DNA of 64,000 nucleotides from Mycobacterium terramassiliense (GCF_900157385.1 NZ_LT717701.1:2328353-2392352), one strand, 5' to 3'; counted from the first letter of the stretch, positions 15,919 to 27,114 are shown. Notes: generated by a model not told the origin, from the sequence alone. Program-made: numbers and translations.

Positions 15919-17595
15919 ATGGCTGAGTTCATCTACACGATGAAGAAGGTCCGCAAGGCGCACGGCGACAAGGTGATCCTGGACGACGTCACGTTGAGCT
16001 TCTTCCCGGGAGCCAAGATCGGTGTCGTCGGCCCCAACGGCGCCGGCAAGTCGAGCGTCTTGCGGATCATGGCCGGTCTGGACAAGCCCAACAACGGCGA
16101 AGCCTTCCTGGCCACCGATGCCACCGTCGGCATCCTGCAGCAGGAGCCGCCGCTGAACGAGGAGAAGACGGTCCGCGGCAACGTCGAGGAGGGCCTGGGC
16201 GACATCAAGGTCAAGCTCGACCGCTTCAACGAGGTCGCCGAATTGATGGCCACCGACTACTCCGACGAGCTGATGGAGGAGATGGGCCGGCTGCAGGAGG
16301 AACTGGACCACGCCGACGCGTGGGACCTCGACTCCCAGCTGGAGCAGGCGATGGACGCGCTGCGCTGCCCGCCGCCCGACGAGCCGGTCACCAATCTGTC
16401 CGGTGGGGAGCGCCGCCGCGTGGCGCTGTGCAAGCTGCTGTTGTCCAAGCCGGACCTGCTGCTGCTCGACGAGCCGACCAACCACTTGGACGCCGAAAGC
16501 GTGCAGTGGCTCGAACAGCACCTGGCCGCCTACCCGGGCGCCATCCTGGCGGTGACCCACGACCGGTACTTCCTGGACAACGTCGCCGAGTGGATCCTCG
16601 AGCTCGACCGCGGCCGCGCCTACCCCTACGAGGGCAACTACTCGACCTACCTGGAGAAAAAGGCCGAGCGGCTTTCGGTGCAGGGCCGTAAGGACGCCAA
16701 GCTGCAAAAGCGGCTGACCGAGGAGCTGGCCTGGGTCCGGTCGGGGGCCAAGGCGCGCCAGGCCAAGAGCAAGGCCCGCCTGCAGCGCTACGAGGAGATG
16801 GCCGCCGAGGCCGAGAAGACGCGCAAGCTCGACTTCGAGGAAATCCAGATCCCGGTCGGGCCGCGGCTGGGCAACGTCGTCGTCGAGGTGCATCACCTCG
16901 ACAAGGGCTACGACGGTCGCACCCTGATCAAGGACCTGTCGTTCACCCTGCCGCGCAACGGCATCGTCGGGGTCATCGGCCCCAACGGGGTCGGCAAGAC
17001 CACGCTGTTCAAAACCATTGTCGGGCTCGAGCAGCCGGACAGCGGCACGGTCAAGGTCGGGGAGACCGTCAAGCTGAGCTACGTGGACCAGACCCGTTCC
17101 GGGATCGACCCCAAGAAAACGGTGTGGGAAGTGGTCTCCGACGGGCTGGACTACATCGAGGTCGGCCAGAACGAGATCCCATCGCGGGCGTATGTGTCGG
17201 CGTTCGGGTTCAAAGGCCCCGACCAGCAGAAGCCGGCCGGTGTGCTGTCCGGCGGCGAGCGCAACCGGCTGAACCTCGCGCTCACGCTGAAGGAGGGCGG
17301 CAACCTCATCCTGCTCGACGAGCCGACCAACGACCTGGACGTCGAGACGCTGAGCTCGCTGGAGAACGCGCTGGAGAAGTTTCCCGGTTGCGCCGTGGTG
17401 ATTTCGCACGACCGCTGGTTCCTGGACCGCACGTGCACGCACATCCTCGCGTGGGAAGGCGACGACGACAACGAGGCCAAGTGGTTCTGGTTCGAGGGCA
17501 ACTTCGGGGCGTACGAGGAGAACAAGGTGGAACGGCTCGGCGTCGATGCCGCCAGGCCGCACAGAGTGACCCACCGCAAGCTGACCCGCGACTAG
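15919..17595 (+). CDS. ettA: ABC-F translation factor EttA
   Basis: At 558 residues this has the exact length of Rv2477c. Two ATPase domains show Walker A GPNGAGKSS (residues 38-46) and GPNGVGKTT (near 354), signatures LSGGERRR and LSGGERNR, and Walker B LLLLDEPTNH and LILLDEPTND. The linker between them is rich in Lys/Arg/Glu (KKAERLSVQGRKDAKLQKRL), the P-site tRNA interaction motif. There are no membrane segments. EttA binds the ribosomal E site and gates the first peptide bond according to the ATP/ADP ratio. The start ATG 15919 follows AGAAAGG. A hairpin at 17606-17625 separates it from gdh. Confidence 0.93.
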   Translation: MAEFIYTMKKVRKAHGDKVILDDVTLSFFPGAKIGVVGPNGAGKSSVLRIMAGLDKPNNGEAFLATDATVGILQQEPPLNEEKTVRGNVEEGLGDIKVKLDRFNEVAELMATDYSDELMEEMGRLQEELDHADAWDLDSQLEQAMDALRCPPPDEPVTNLSGGERRRVALCKLLLSKPDLLLLDEPTNHLDAESVQWLEQHLAAYPGAILAVTHDRYFLDNVAEWILELDRGRAYPYEGNYSTYLEKKAERLSVQGRKDAKLQKRLTEELAWVRSGAKARQAKSKARLQRYEEMAAEAEKTRKLDFEEIQIPVGPRLGNVVVEVHHLDKGYDGRTLIKDLSFTLPRNGIVGVIGPNGVGKTTLFKTIVGLEQPDSGTVKVGETVKLSYVDQTRSGIDPKKTVWEVVSDGLDYIEVGQNEIPSRAYVSAFGFKGPDQQKPAGVLSGGERNRLNLALTLKEGGNLILLDEPTNDLDVETLSSLENALEKFPGCAVVISHDRWFLDRTCTHILAWEGDDDNEAKWFWFEGNFGAYEENKVERLGVDAARPHRVTHRKLTRD

Positions 17596-17605
17596 TGTCA
17601 GGGCT

Positions 17606-17625
17606 GCCCCGTTAAGCAGCGGGGC
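17606..17625 (+). terminator. Hairpin after ettA
   Basis: GCCCCG (17606-17611) and CGGGGC (17620-17625) form a 6-bp stem with an 8-base loop, 10 bases after the ettA stop. There is no T-run, which is common for mycobacterial terminators. It may only attenuate read-through into gdh. Confidence 0.35.
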
Positions 17626-17670
17626 GACCGGACGCACACCCCGCGACGATGCGAGTTGGGAGCAATCGGC

Positions 17671-20600
17671 ATGGCGATCGATCCCGGTGCCAAGCAGGAC
17701 TTCAAGCCGTGGACCACGTTCAGCAAGAGTGACGACGTTCCCGACTGGATCGCGAATGCCTACATCGAGAGCTACCGCGGTCCGCGCGGCGACGAACCGG
17801 GCGCCGCAGGATCCGATCGCATCGACCCCGCGGCCCTGGTGACCCCCGCCATGCTGCGCGCCCACTATCGGCTCGGCGAGTGCCGCCCCGAGCGCGGCAG
17901 CTGCGTGTGCGTCCACCCGGCCGACGATCCCGCGGGATTCGGGCCCGCCCTGCAGGTCGTCACCGCCCACGGCAGCATGCTGCTGGACTCCGTCACGGTG
18001 CTGCTGCACCGGCTCGGGGTCGGCTACGGCGGCATCATGACCCCGGTCTTCGACGTCCATCGGGACTCGAACGGGGACCTGCTCAGCGTCGAACCCAAAG
18101 CGCCCGGCACGTCGCAATTCGACGGCGAGGCCTGGATATACGTCCCGCTGTCGCCGTCGGTCGACGGCAAGGCCCTCGCCGAGGTGGAGCGGCTGCTGCC
18201 CAAGGTGCTGACGGACGTCGAGCAGGTCGCCACGGACGCCGCGGCGATGATCGCCGCCCTGGCCAATCTGCAAGCGGCCGTCGCGGCCAACGCCGACCAC
18301 CGCTATGCGGCGCCCGACCGCGAGGACGTCGCGGAGCTGCTGCGCTGGCTGGCCGACGGAAACTTCCTGCTGCTGGGCTACCAACGTTGCCGCGTGCACG
18401 ACACCCGGGTGTCCCCGGACGGATCACCCGGCCTCGGGGTGCTGCGCACGCGCACCGGCTCGCGGCCCCGGTTGACCGACGACGACCACCTGCTGGTCTT
18501 GGCCCAGTCCGTCGTCGGCAGCTACCTGCGCTACGGCGCCTACCCGTACGCGATCGCCGTTCGCGAAAAGGGCGACGGGGACGCCGTTAGCGAGCACCGC
18601 CTCGTCGGGCTGTTCACCGTCGCCGCCATGAACGCCGACGTCCTGGAAATCCCGATGATTTCGCGCCGGGTCCGCGAAGCGCTCACGATGGCCGACGACG
18701 ACCCCATCCATCCGGGCCAGCTGCTGCTCGACGTCATCCAGACCGTCCCGCGTTCGGAGCTGTTCACGCTCAGCGCCGAACGGCTGCTGGCGATGGCCAA
18801 GGCGGTGGTGGATCTGGGATCCCAGCGGCGCGCGTTGCTGTTCCTGCGGGCCGACCGGCTCCAATACTTCGTCTCGTGCCTGGTCTACGTGCCCCGCGAC
18901 CGCTATACCACGCCGGTGCGGTTGCAGATCGAAGACATCCTGGTCCGCGAGTTCGGCGGGACCCGGCTGGAATTCACCGCTCGGGTCAGCGAATCGCCTT
19001 GGGCGCTCATGCATTTCATGGTCCGGTTGCCCGAATCCGATGCCCCGGTGAACGTTTCGGAAGACACCCGCGTGCGGATCCAGGGGCTGCTGAGCGAGGC
19101 GGCACGGACCTGGGGGGACCGCCTGATCGCCGCCACCGCGATGGGCACACCCGCGCACGCCGACGCCGAGCATTACGCCACCGCCTTCTCCGAGGTCTAC
19201 AAGCAGGCCGTCGCACCCGAGGATGCCATCGAGCACATCGCGATCATCAACGAGCTGTCCGATGATTCGGTCAAGTTGGTGTTCTCCGACCGCGGCGAGG
19301 ACGGCGCCGCCCAGCTGACCTGGTTCCTCGGCGGGCACACCGCGTCACTGAGCCAGCTGCTGCCGATGCTGCAGAGCATGGGCGTCGTCGTGCTCGAGGA
19401 GCGGCCGTTCACCGTCACCCGACCGGACGGGCTGCCGGTGTGGATCTACCAGTTCAAGATCCAGCCGCATCCGACGATCCCGTTTGCCACGACGACGGCC
19501 GAACGTAACTCCACCGCAGAGCGATTCGCCGAAGCGGTCACCGCCATCTGGCAGGGCCGCGTCGAGATCGACCGGTTCAACGAGCTGGTGATGCGGGCGA
19601 GGCTGACCTGGCAGCAGGTGGTGCTGATCCGCGCTTACGCGAAATACTTGCGGCAGGCCGGTTTTCCGTACAGCCAGTCCTACATCGAATCGGTGCTCAA
19701 CGACCACCCGTCGACCGTGCGCTCCCTGGTCACGTTGTTCGAGGCGCTGTTCGACCCCAGGGTGTCGGGATCGCCGACCAGCCGCGACGCGCAGGCGGCC
19801 GCCGCCGCCGTCGCCGCCGACATCGACGCCTTGGTGAGCCTGGACACCGACCGCATCCTGCGCGCGTTCGCGTCGCTGGTTCAGGCCACCTTGCGCACCA
19901 ATTACTTTGTGACGCGCGCGGGCTCGGCCCGGGCCCGTAATGTGTTGGCGCTCAAGCTCGATGCGCAGCTGATCGACGAGCTTCCGCTGCCGCGGCCCAA
20001 ATACGAGATCTTCGTGTACTCACCCCGCGTGGAAGGGGTGCACCTGCGGTTCGGCCCGGTGGCCCGCGGGGGCCTGCGGTGGTCGGACCGCCGCGACGAT
20101 TTCCGCACCGAGATCCTGGGCCTGGTCAAGGCGCAAGCGGTGAAGAACGCCGTGATCGTGCCGGTCGGGGCCAAGGGTGGCTTCGTCGTCAAGCGCCCGC
20201 CGCTGCCCTCCGGTGAACCCGCCGCCGACCGCGACGCCAGCCGTGCCGAGGGCGTCGCCTGCTATCAGTTGTTCATCTCAGGCCTCCTCGACGTCACCGA
20301 CAACGTCGACCACGCAACGAAAAAGGTCAGCCCACCGCCGGAGGTGATACGCCGCGACGGCGACGACGCCTACCTGGTGGTGGCCGCGGACAAGGGCACC
20401 GCCACGTTCTCCGACATCGCCAACGACGTCGCCAAGTCCTACGGGTTCTGGCTGGGCGACGCGTTCGCGTCCGGCGGATCGGTGGGCTACGACCACAAGG
20501 CCATGGGCATCACCGCCAAGGGCGCGTGGGAGGCCGTCAAACGCCACTTCCGGGAGATGGGCGTCGACACCCAGACCGAGGACTTCACCGTCGTCGGCGT

Positions 20601-22509
20601 GGGCGACATGAGCGGCGACGTGTTCGGCAACGGCATGCTGCTCAGCGAGCACATCAGGCTGCTCGCCGCGTTCGACCACCGGCACATCTTCCTCGACCCC
20701 GCCCCCGATGCGGCGTCGTCGTGGCGCGAGCGCCAGCGGATGTTCGAGCTGCCGCGGTCCAGCTGGGACGACTACGACAAGTCGCTGATCAGCGAGGGCG
20801 GCGGGGTATACAGCCGCGAGCACAAGGCGATTCCGGTCAGCCCGCAGGTCCGCGACGCCCTCGGCATCCACGGCGCGGAAGAGGGGGCCACCGAAATGTC
20901 GCCGCCCGACCTGATCAAGGCGATCCTGCAGGCGCCGGTCGACCTGTTGTTCAACGGCGGCATCGGCACCTACATCAAGGCCGAATCGGAATCCGACGCC
21001 GACGTCGGCGACCGCGCCAACGACCCGGTGCGGGTGAACGCAAACCAAGTGCGCGCCAAGGTGATCGGCGAGGGCGGCAACCTCGGCGTGACGGCGCTTG
21101 GGCGCGTCGAGTTCGACCTGTCCGGCGGGCGCATCAACACCGACGCGATGGACAACTCCGCCGGCGTGGACTGTTCCGACCACGAGGTCAACATCAAGAT
21201 CCTGATCGACTCGCTGGTCACCGCGGGCAAGGTCCGGGCCGAGGAGCGCAAGGAGCTGCTGGAGTCGATGACCGACGAGGTCGCGCGGCTCGTGCTCAAT
21301 GACAACGAGGACCAGAACGACCTCATCGGCACCAGCCGCGCCAACGCGGCCAGCCTGTTGCCCGTGCACGCGATGCAGATCAAGTATCTCGAAGACCGCG
21401 GCCTCAACCGGGAATTGGAGGCGCTGCCGTCGGAAAAGGAGATCCACCGGCGCACCGACGTCGGCATCGGGCTCACCTCTCCCGAGCTGTGCACCCTGAT
21501 GGCCCACGTCAAGCTGGCGCTCAAAGAGGACATGCTGACCACCGAGCTGCCGGAGCAGGACGTCTTCGCGTCCCGGCTGCCGCTGTACTTCCCGAAGCCG
21601 CTGCGCCAACGGTTCACCCCGGAGATCCGGACCCACCAGCTGCGCCGGGAAATCGTCACCACCATGCTGATCAACGATCTGGTCGACGCCGCGGGTATCA
21701 GCTACGCGTTCCGGATCACCGAAGACGTCGGCGTCGGTCCGATCGACGCCGTGCGCACCTACGTCGCCACCGACGCCATCTTCGGGGTGAGCGAGATCTG
21801 GCGGAACATCCGCGCGGCGGACATCCCCGTGGCGCTGTCGGACCGCCTCACGCTGGATACCCGGCGGCTGATCGACCGCGCCGGCCGCTGGCTGCTCAAC
21901 TACCGTCCACAACCGCTGGCCGTGGGCGCCGAAATCAACCGATTCGCCGCGAAGGTCAAGGAACTCACGCCGCGCATGTCGGAGTGGCTGCGCGGAGATG
22001 ACAAGGCGATCGTCGAAAAGGAGGCGGCCGAGTTCGCGTCGCAGGGCACGCCGGAAGACCTGGCGTACATGGTCGCCGCGGGCCTGTATCGCTTCAGCCT
22101 GCTCGACATCATCGACGTCGGTGACATCACCGAGATCGAGACCGCCGACGTCGCGGACACCTATTTCGCCCTGATGGACCGGCTCGGCACCGACGGCCTG
22201 CTGACCGCGGTCTCCGAGCTGCCCCGGCATGACCGCTGGCAATCGCTGGCGCGCTTGGCGATTCGTGACGACATCTACGCCTCGCTGCGGTCGCTGACCT
22301 TCGACGTGCTCGCCGTCGGAGAGCCCGACGAAAGCGGCGAGGAGAAGATCGGTGAGTGGGAACAGATGAGCGCGTCGCGGGTGGAACGGGCGCGCCGCAC
22401 GCTCGGCGAGATTCAGGAAAGCGGCGCAAAGGATCTGGCGACGCTGTCGGTGGCGGCGCGCCAGATTCGCCGCATGACCCGCACCAGCGGACGAGGCTCG
22501 TCGAGTTGA
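17671..22509 (+). CDS. gdh: Giant NAD-dependent glutamate dehydrogenase (L_180 class)
   Basis: With 1612 residues from ATG 17671 (GGGAG upstream) this matches Rv2476c (1624). The long N-terminal half holds ACT-like regulatory segments; the catalytic core has [17 protein letters not shown] and the substrate Lys in PVGAKGGF (Lys about 835), followed by the Rossmann part with [17 protein letters not shown] near 970 and the C-terminal helical domain. It deaminates glutamate to 2-oxoglutarate with NAD. In mycobacteria this enzyme is inhibited by unphosphorylated GarA downstream of PknG, linking it to korAB further right, whose enzyme is also GarA-sensitive. Its TGA overlaps the next gene's TTG start. 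Confidence 0.95.
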   Translation: MAIDPGAKQDFKPWTTFSKSDDVPDWIANAYIESYRGPRGDEPGAAGSDRIDPAALVTPAMLRAHYRLGECRPERGSCVCVHPADDPAGFGPALQVVTAHGSMLLDSVTVLLHRLGVGYGGIMTPVFDVHRDSNGDLLSVEPKAPGTSQFDGEAWIYVPLSPSVDGKALAEVERLLPKVLTDVEQVATDAAAMIAALANLQAAVAANADHRYAAPDREDVAELLRWLADGNFLLLGYQRCRVHDTRVSPDGSPGLGVLRTRTGSRPRLTDDDHLLVLAQSVVGSYLRYGAYPYAIAVREKGDGDAVSEHRLVGLFTVAAMNADVLEIPMISRRVREALTMADDDPIHPGQLLLDVIQTVPRSELFTLSAERLLAMAKAVVDLGSQRRALLFLRADRLQYFVSCLVYVPRDRYTTPVRLQIEDILVREFGGTRLEFTARVSESPWALMHFMVRLPESDAPVNVSEDTRVRIQGLLSEAARTWGDRLIAATAMGTPAHADAEHYATAFSEVYKQAVAPEDAIEHIAIINELSDDSVKLVFSDRGEDGAAQLTWFLGGHTASLSQLLPMLQSMGVVVLEERPFTVTRPDGLPVWIYQFKIQPHPTIPFATTTAERNSTAERFAEAVTAIWQGRVEIDRFNELVMRARLTWQQVVLIRAYAKYLRQAGFPYSQSYIESVLNDHPSTVRSLVTLFEALFDPRVSGSPTSRDAQAAAAAVAADIDALVSLDTDRILRAFASLVQATLRTNYFVTRAGSARARNVLALKLDAQLIDELPLPRPKYEIFVYSPRVEGVHLRFGPVARGGLRWSDRRDDFRTEILGLVKAQAVKNAVIVPVGAKGGFVVKRPPLPSGEPAADRDASRAEGVACYQLFISGLLDVTDNVDHATKKVSPPPEVIRRDGDDAYLVVAADKGTATFSDIANDVAKSYGFWLGDAFASGGSVGYDHKAMGITAKGAWEAVKRHFREMGVDTQTEDFTVVGVGDMSGDVFGNGMLLSEHIRLLAAFDHRHIFLDPAPDAASSWRERQRMFELPRSSWDDYDKSLISEGGGVYSREHKAIPVSPQVRDALGIHGAEEGATEMSPPDLIKAILQAPVDLLFNGGIGTYIKAESESDADVGDRANDPVRVNANQVRAKVIGEGGNLGVTALGRVEFDLSGGRINTDAMDNSAGVDCSDHEVNIKILIDSLVTAGKVRAEERKELLESMTDEVARLVLNDNEDQNDLIGTSRANAASLLPVHAMQIKYLEDRGLNRELEALPSEKEIHRRTDVGIGLTSPELCTLMAHVKLALKEDMLTTELPEQDVFASRLPLYFPKPLRQRFTPEIRTHQLRREIVTTMLINDLVDAAGISYAFRITEDVGVGPIDAVRTYVATDAIFGVSEIWRNIRAADIPVALSDRLTLDTRRLIDRAGRWLLNYRPQPLAVGAEINRFAAKVKELTPRMSEWLRGDDKAIVEKEAAEFASQGTPEDLAYMVAAGLYRFSLLDIIDVGDITEIETADVADTYFALMDRLGTDGLLTAVSELPRHDRWQSLARLAIRDDIYASLRSLTFDVLAVGEPDESGEEKIGEWEQMSASRVERARRTLGEIQESGAKDLATLSVAARQIRRMTRTSGRGSSS

Positions 22510-22922
22510 GCGTCGGGTACGTCGCGCCGGTGCCGGTGCGCTGGTCGGACATCGACATGTACCAGCACATCAATCACGCCACCATGGTCACCATCCTCGA
22601 GGAGGCGCGGGTGCTCTTCCTCCAGGAGCCGTTCGCGGCCGACATCACCACCATCGGGCTGCTGATCGCCGACGTGCGGGTCACCTATCGGGGGCAGCTG
22701 CGGTTGACCGATTCGCCTCTGCAGGTGACCATCTGGACCAAAAAGGTGCGGACGGTGGACTTCACGCTGGGCTATGACGTGCGATCGGTCAATGCCGACC
22801 CGGCGTCGAAGCCCGCCGTCATCGCCGAGACGCAACTGGCCGCCGTCCATATCGAGGAGCAGCGGCTGGTGCGACTCTCGCCGCACCATCGGGAGTATCT
22901 GCAGCGATGGCTGAGGGAATAA
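22506..22922 (+). CDS. Hotdog-fold acyl-CoA thioesterase
   Basis: The 138-residue product equals Rv2475c in length if translation starts at the TTG at 22506, which overlaps the gdh stop as TTGA. It has the 4-hydroxybenzoyl-CoA thioesterase-like pattern: [20 protein letters not shown], with the catalytic Asp and the long helix, then a beta sheet. It probably cleaves an acyl-CoA in the cytosol; the substrate is unknown. Position, coupled behind glutamate dehydrogenase and overlapping the next gene by 16 bases, is conserved in mycobacteria but gives no metabolic clue. Confidence 0.85.
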   Translation: MSVGYVAPVPVRWSDIDMYQHINHATMVTILEEARVLFLQEPFAADITTIGLLIADVRVTYRGQLRLTDSPLQVTIWTKKVRTVDFTLGYDVRSVNADPASKPAVIAETQLAAVHIEEQRLVRLSPHHREYLQRWLRE

Positions 22923-23578
22923 CGGGCGAGCGCGGAGTGTGGTTGCGCGACGCCGCGCACCGCGGGGACCTGGCCACGTTCGTCGATCACGCAATCCGCC
23001 TCGACGACGCCGCGGTCGTCCGGCTGCGGGCCCGGTCGCCCGGGCTGCTGACCGCTTGGGTGGCAACGGGTTTCGATGTGCTGGCCAGCCGGGTGGTCGT
23101 CGGCACGGTGCGGCCCGACGATTTGTCGGTGGCCGCGGACGCGCTGGCGCGCGGCCTGTCGGCGATGGACGCCTCGGGTTATGTCGATCCGGGCTTCGCG
23201 ATGGACTCGGCGTGGCGGGGCGCGCTGCCGCCCGAATCAGGGTTCACTCACCTCGAAGACCTGCCGGCCCAGGTGCTGCTGGACCTGGCGCAGCGCGGCG
23301 CGCGACTCGCCAAGGAGGGCGGGAGTTCGCACGGCCCGCCGGTCTCGCTGCTCGACCAGGAGGTCATTCGGGTCAGCTCGGCCGGCGTCAGCGTCGGGCT
23401 TCCGATGCGCTGCGTGTTCGCCTTGACCGCAATGGGTTTCCTGCCGCAGCCGCCCGCCGAGGGCGCCGCCGCCGACGAGCTGGTGCGGGTGCGGATATCG
23501 CCGTCGTGGCTGCGGATCGACGCCAGGTTCGGCTCGGTGTACCGGCGCCGCGCTCACGCGGCGCTGCTGTTGCGTTGA
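22907..23578 (+). CDS. Conserved mycobacterial hypothetical protein (Rv2474c-like)
   Basis: The 223-residue protein is soluble, rich in Ala, Leu and Arg, with no signal peptide. It starts [20 protein letters not shown] at ATG 22907, overlapping the thioesterase by 16 bases, so the two are coupled. Visible features are a helical N-terminal half (LRARSPGLLTAWVATGFDVL) and a compact C-terminal beta segment ending RVRISPSWLRIDARFGSVYR. It corresponds in place and size to Rv2474c (217 residues). No function is assigned to this family that I can name. It converges with aglA, whose stop lies 12 bases away. Confidence 0.75.
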   Translation: MAEGITGERGVWLRDAAHRGDLATFVDHAIRLDDAAVVRLRARSPGLLTAWVATGFDVLASRVVVGTVRPDDLSVAADALARGLSAMDASGYVDPGFAMDSAWRGALPPESGFTHLEDLPAQVLLDLAQRGARLAKEGGSSHGPPVSLLDQEVIRVSSAGVSVGLPMRCVFALTAMGFLPQPPAEGAAADELVRVRISPSWLRIDARFGSVYRRRAHAALLLR

Positions 23579-23590
23579 CAGGCTTGCGGG

Positions 23591-25159
23591 TCAGACCAGC
23601 CAGGCCGCCGCGTCGGGCGGCAGTTTGCCGTCAACCAACGGCGCGCTGGCCAAGATCAGCTCTCCTGGTGGCAACGCCATCGCTCGGCGGCCGGCATTCA
23701 GGGCACACACCAGGCCCCCGCCGCGGCGCCGGAAAATCAGGGTGTCCCGCGTCGCCGCCTGCCAATCCAGGCCGCCACCGGCGAATTCGCAACGGTCCCT
23801 GCGCATTTTCAGCGCCCGCCGAAAGAACGACAGCATCGAGTCGGGGTCCTCACGCTGCTTTTCGACGGTGAGCGCCGCCCAGTCCGCGGGCATCGGCAGC
23901 CAGGTGTCGGCGGTGGTCGAGAACCCGAACGGTGGCGCCTCGCCCGACCACGGAATCGGGACACGGCACCTGTCGCGGCCGCGTTCGGTATGCCCGGAGC
24001 GCTCCCACGTCGGGTCCTGCAACACCTCCTCGGGCAGGTCCAGGACGTCGGGCAGCCCCAATTCCTCACCGTTGTAGACGAACACCGCGCCCGGCAGCGC
24101 GAGCATCACCATCGCCATGGCCCGCGCCCGGCGCAGCCCGGCCTCGCCGCCGCCGTACCGGGTGACCTCGCGGCCCACGTCGTGGTTGGACAGCGTCCAC
24201 GTGGGGGTGGCGTTCTCGAGGGCCGTGGCGGCCAGCGAGTTGTCGATCGCGTCGTGGATCGCGGTCGCGTCGAAGTCGATCTTGGTCAGCCGGAAGTTGA
24301 AGCCCAGATGCAGCTCGTCGGCCCGCAGATACTCGGCCCAGCGGGCGTTGTCCATGACCCACACCTCACCGATGGTCACCGCCCCGGGATAGTCGTCGAC
24401 GATCGCGCGGATGCCGCGGTGGATCTCGTGCACGCTCGGGTGGTTGAAGCGCGGATCGTCATCGCTGTGGCTCAGCACCTTGACGTCGTCCTTCGCGTCG
24501 GGCAGGTCCGACGGCTTGGCCATCCCGTGCGCGACGTCGATGCGGAAGCCGTCCACGCCGCGTTCCAGCCAGAAGCGCAGCGTCTTCTCGAAGTCGTCGA
24601 AGACGTCGGGATGTTCCCAGTTCAGGTCCGGTTGCTCGGCGTCGAACAGATGCAGATACCACTGGCCGGGATTGCCGTCTGGTTCGACGATCCGCGTCCA
24701 CGCCGGCCCGCCGAACACCGACGTCCAGTTGTTCGGGGGCAGCTCGCCGAGGGGACCGCGGCCGTCGCGAAAGTAGTAGCGCCCCCTCGCGTCGGCGCCG
24801 GGGCCGGCGGCCAGCGCCGCCTGAAACCAGGGGTGCTGCGAACTGCTGTGGTTGGGCACCACGTCCATGGTGATCTTGATGCCCCGCTGATGGGCCGCCG
24901 CGATCAATCGCTCGATGGCGGCCATCCCGCCGAACACCGGGTCGATGTCGCGCGGGTCCGCCACGTCGTAGCCGTGGTCGGCCATCGGCGAGACGGTCAC
25001 CGGGTTCAACCAGATCGCGTCGACACCCAGGTACGTCAGGTGTTCCAGCCGGGCGGTCAGGCCGTCGAGGTCGCCGATCCCGTCACCGTCGCTGTCGGCG
25101 AACGACCGCGGATAGACCTGGTAAAAGACCGCGCTTGACCACCACGGCTCGTGGCTCAT
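23591..25159 (-). CDS. aglA: Alpha-glucosidase, GH13 family
   Basis: From ATG 25159 (GGAG 6 bases upstream) the 522-residue enzyme shows the GH13 regions: region I DVVPNHSS near 104, region II GFRIDVAHG with nucleophile Asp 208, region III TIGEVWV with acid Glu 265, and region IV LSNHDVGREV near 330. The loops fit the oligo-1,6-glucosidase/alpha-glucosidase subfamily. It hydrolyses terminal alpha-glucosides such as maltose-type or isomaltose-type sugars in the cytosol; no signal peptide is seen. M. tuberculosis Rv2471 (aglA) occupies the same place and strand. It follows glbO by 21 bases and is probably co-transcribed with it. Confidence 0.92.
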   Translation of the reverse strand: MSHEPWWSSAVFYQVYPRSFADSDGDGIGDLDGLTARLEHLTYLGVDAIWLNPVTVSPMADHGYDVADPRDIDPVFGGMAAIERLIAAAHQRGIKITMDVVPNHSSSQHPWFQAALAAGPGADARGRYYFRDGRGPLGELPPNNWTSVFGGPAWTRIVEPDGNPGQWYLHLFDAEQPDLNWEHPDVFDDFEKTLRFWLERGVDGFRIDVAHGMAKPSDLPDAKDDVKVLSHSDDDPRFNHPSVHEIHRGIRAIVDDYPGAVTIGEVWVMDNARWAEYLRADELHLGFNFRLTKIDFDATAIHDAIDNSLAATALENATPTWTLSNHDVGREVTRYGGGEAGLRRARAMAMVMLALPGAVFVYNGEELGLPDVLDLPEEVLQDPTWERSGHTERGRDRCRVPIPWSGEAPPFGFSTTADTWLPMPADWAALTVEKQREDPDSMLSFFRRALKMRRDRCEFAGGGLDWQAATRDTLIFRRRGGGLVCALNAGRRAMALPPGELILASAPLVDGKLPPDAAAWLV

Positions 25160-25180
25160 GTTGCTCCGTTCGGTTCGCAA

Positions 25181-25570
25181 TCAGAAGGATGAATTGACCA
25201 GTGAGTGGGCGGCCATCTCCAGGTAGTCGAGCAACTCGCGCCGGTGCTCGTCGTCCAGGGTTTCCGAATCGATGGACGCGACCGCGGTGTGCATGCATCG
25301 CAGCCAGGCGTCGCGCTCGATGGGGGTGATCCGGAACGGGGCGTGCCGCATCCGCAGCCGCGGATGCCCGCGCCGCTCGGAATAGGTGCGCGGGCCGCCC
25401 CAGTACTGCTCGAGGAACATCCGCAGGCGCTCCTCGGCGCCCGCGAGGTCGTCCGCGGGATACAGCTGACTGAGAATCTCGTCCTCCGGCACCTGCGCGT
25501 AAAACCGCGACACGATCGCATTGAAGGTTTCGGCACCGCCGACAGCGTCGTAAAAGCTCACCTGATCCAT
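25181..25570 (-). CDS. glbO: Truncated hemoglobin, group II (trHbO)
   Basis: The 129-residue protein is close to M. tuberculosis GlbO (128). Heme-pocket residues are visible: Tyr B10 (24), Tyr CD1 (37), proximal His F8 (76, in MRHAPFRI) and Trp G8 (89, in DAWLRC). The segment [14 protein letters not shown] is the signature of the group. It binds O2 tightly and probably acts in redox or NO/peroxide chemistry near the membrane. ATG 25570 has GGAGG very close; ATG 25579 is an alternative. It heads the minus-strand glbO-aglA pair and diverges from the HNH gene at 25703. Confidence 0.93.
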   Translation of the reverse strand: MDQVSFYDAVGGAETFNAIVSRFYAQVPEDEILSQLYPADDLAGAEERLRMFLEQYWGGPRTYSERRGHPRLRMRHAPFRITPIERDAWLRCMHTAVASIDSETLDDEHRRELLDYLEMAAHSLVNSSF

Positions 25571-25702
25571 CGCCTCCATTGTGGTGCATCGCCTCGGCGG
25601 CGAGGCCGGGCCTACCCTGCTGTTCACCGGAAAGACACGGCGCGCACCAGCAATAAGGGTGCGTTTGGCGGCGAATCATGGTGGACTATCCGCGGAGGAT
25701 CT

Positions 25703-26350
25703 ATGGCGCATGGCAAGAGACGCCGCAGCCACCGCAGTACCGGTGCCGCGGCAGGGTTGACCGGGCCCCCAACCGCGTCGTGCCTGCATAGCGTCGATAC
25801 CCATCCGCCCACGCGCCACGAGAGCGCCTCGATCTGGAGCCGCCGACGGGTGTTGCTGCTGAATTCCACCTACGAGCCGCTGACCGCGCTGCCGATGCGG
25901 CGGGCCATCGTCATGGTCATCTGCGGCAAGGCCGACGTGGTGCACGACGACCCGGCGGGGCCGGTCATCCACTCCGCGACCAGGTCGATCGTGGTGCCGT
26001 CGGTGATCCAGCTGCGGTCCTACGTGCGGGTTCCGTACCGGGCCCGCGTGCCGATGACCCGCGCGGCCCTGATGCACCGCGACCGCTTCTGCTGCGCCTA
26101 CTGCGGGGCCAAGGCCGACACCGTCGACCACGTGGTACCCCGCAGCCGCGGCGGCGACCACTCCTGGGAAAACTGCGTCGCGTGCTGTTCGACCTGCAAC
26201 CACCGCAAGGGCGACAAGCTGCTCGCCGAGCTGGGCTGGGCCCTGCGCCGGGCGCCCCTGCCGCCGACGGGGCAGCACTGGCGACTGCTGTCGACGGTCA
26301 AGGAACTGGACCCGGCCTGGGCCCGGTACCTCGGCGAAGGGGCGGCCTGA
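25703..26350 (+). CDS. HNH endonuclease family protein
   Basis: The start ATG 25703 follows GCGGAGG, giving 215 residues, similar to Rv2469c. The C-terminal third holds an HNH domain with two zinc knuckles: CAYC near 134, DHVVPRSRGG near 143-152 with the catalytic His, and CCSTCNHRK near 163. The middle part (RVLLLNSTYEPLTALPMRRA) is conserved in actinobacterial housekeeping HNH proteins, which are not part of phages or restriction loci. Nuclease activity is inferred; the target is unknown. The N-terminal 45 residues are basic and low-complexity. Confidence 0.87.
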   Translation: MAHGKRRRSHRSTGAAAGLTGPPTASCLHSVDTHPPTRHESASIWSRRRVLLLNSTYEPLTALPMRRAIVMVICGKADVVHDDPAGPVIHSATRSIVVPSVIQLRSYVRVPYRARVPMTRAALMHRDRFCCAYCGAKADTVDHVVPRSRGGDHSWENCVACCSTCNHRKGDKLLAELGWALRRAPLPPTGQHWRLLSTVKELDPAWARYLGEGAA

Positions 26351-26405
26351 ACAATCCCGTGTCCGAGTGTGCGGGTAGCTCACCCGGTGGGATACGGTTT
26401 GCGTC

Positions 26406-26642
26406 GTGAGCCCTGCAGAGATTCACCTGTACTTCATCGGAATCCCGCTGGCGCTGGTGGTCGTGCTGTCCCTGCTGATCTGGCGGCATAAGGGACCCCA
26501 CCCAGCGACCTACACGATGTCGGAGAAGTGGACCCACCCGCCGATTTTGTGGGCCGCGACCGACGAGGACGTCGGCGGCGCGCACGGCGGACACGGTGCC
26601 GCGGAGTTCTCGGTTGGAGGTGGCGCCAGTGGCACGTGGTGA
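26406..26642 (+). CDS. Small single-pass membrane protein
   Basis: The 78-residue product starts at GTG 26406 and has one membrane helix at about residues 8-25 ([18 protein letters not shown]), followed by a cytosolic or periplasmic tail with [18 protein letters not shown] and a His/Gly-rich end. It overlaps the next gene by 14 bases, so the two are co-translated. A small gene of this kind lies at the same place in M. tuberculosis. Function unknown; the conserved WTHPPILW segment suggests a specific partner rather than a leader peptide. Confidence 0.7.
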   Translation: MSPAEIHLYFIGIPLALVVVLSLLIWRHKGPHPATYTMSEKWTHPPILWAATDEDVGGAHGGHGAAEFSVGGGASGTW

Positions 26643-27096
26643 AGTTGCGACGATCGAGCCCAGCGAGCTGCCCCGGGGGTCGGCGATCACCACCAGCGGA
26701 CGAGTCTCGGGCGTGACCGAGCCCGGCGAGCTTTCGGTGCACTACCCGTTCCCGACCAAGGACCTGGTCGCCATCGACGACGCGCTGAAGTACGCCTCGC
26801 GCGCGTCGCGGGCGCGGTTCGCCATCTACCTGGGTGACCTGGGTAGCGACACCGCCGCGCGGGCCCGCGAAATCCTGGCCCACGTGCCGACGCCCGACAA
26901 CGCGGTGTTGCTCGCGGTTTCCCCCGACCAGTCCGCCATCGAGGTGGTCTACGGCTCGGCGGTCCGGGGCCGCGGCGCCGAGTCGGCCGCGCCGCTCGGC
27001 GTGGCCGCCGCCTCGTCGGCGTTCGAGCAGGGCCACCTGGTCGACGGGTTGGTCAGCGCGATCCGCGTGCTCAGCTCCGGGATCTCTCCGGCCTGA
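26629..27096 (+). CDS. DUF5130-type conserved protein (Rv2468c-like)
   Basis: GTG 26629 with GGAGG 8 bases upstream is the best start and gives 155 residues; an earlier GTG at 26596 is possible. The protein has an alpha/beta composition with [20 protein letters not shown] and [20 protein letters not shown], like small DUF5130/TPM-related actinobacterial proteins, and no signal peptide. It overlaps the small membrane protein gene, so a membrane-associated complex of the two is plausible but unproven. It ends just before a 62-bp palindromic repeat and converges with pepN. Confidence 0.75.
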   Translation: MARGEVATIEPSELPRGSAITTSGRVSGVTEPGELSVHYPFPTKDLVAIDDALKYASRASRARFAIYLGDLGSDTAARAREILAHVPTPDNAVLLAVSPDQSAIEVVYGSAVRGRGAESAAPLGVAAASSAFEQGHLVDGLVSAIRVLSSGISPA

Positions 27097-27114
27097 CCGG
27101 GTGCGCCCGGAACG

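Noticed and set aside
15835-18399. An 854-codon minus-strand open frame opposite ettA and gdh
   Set aside because: Antisense to two clear genes; Val/Gly/Asp/Arg-rich mirror composition and no domain.
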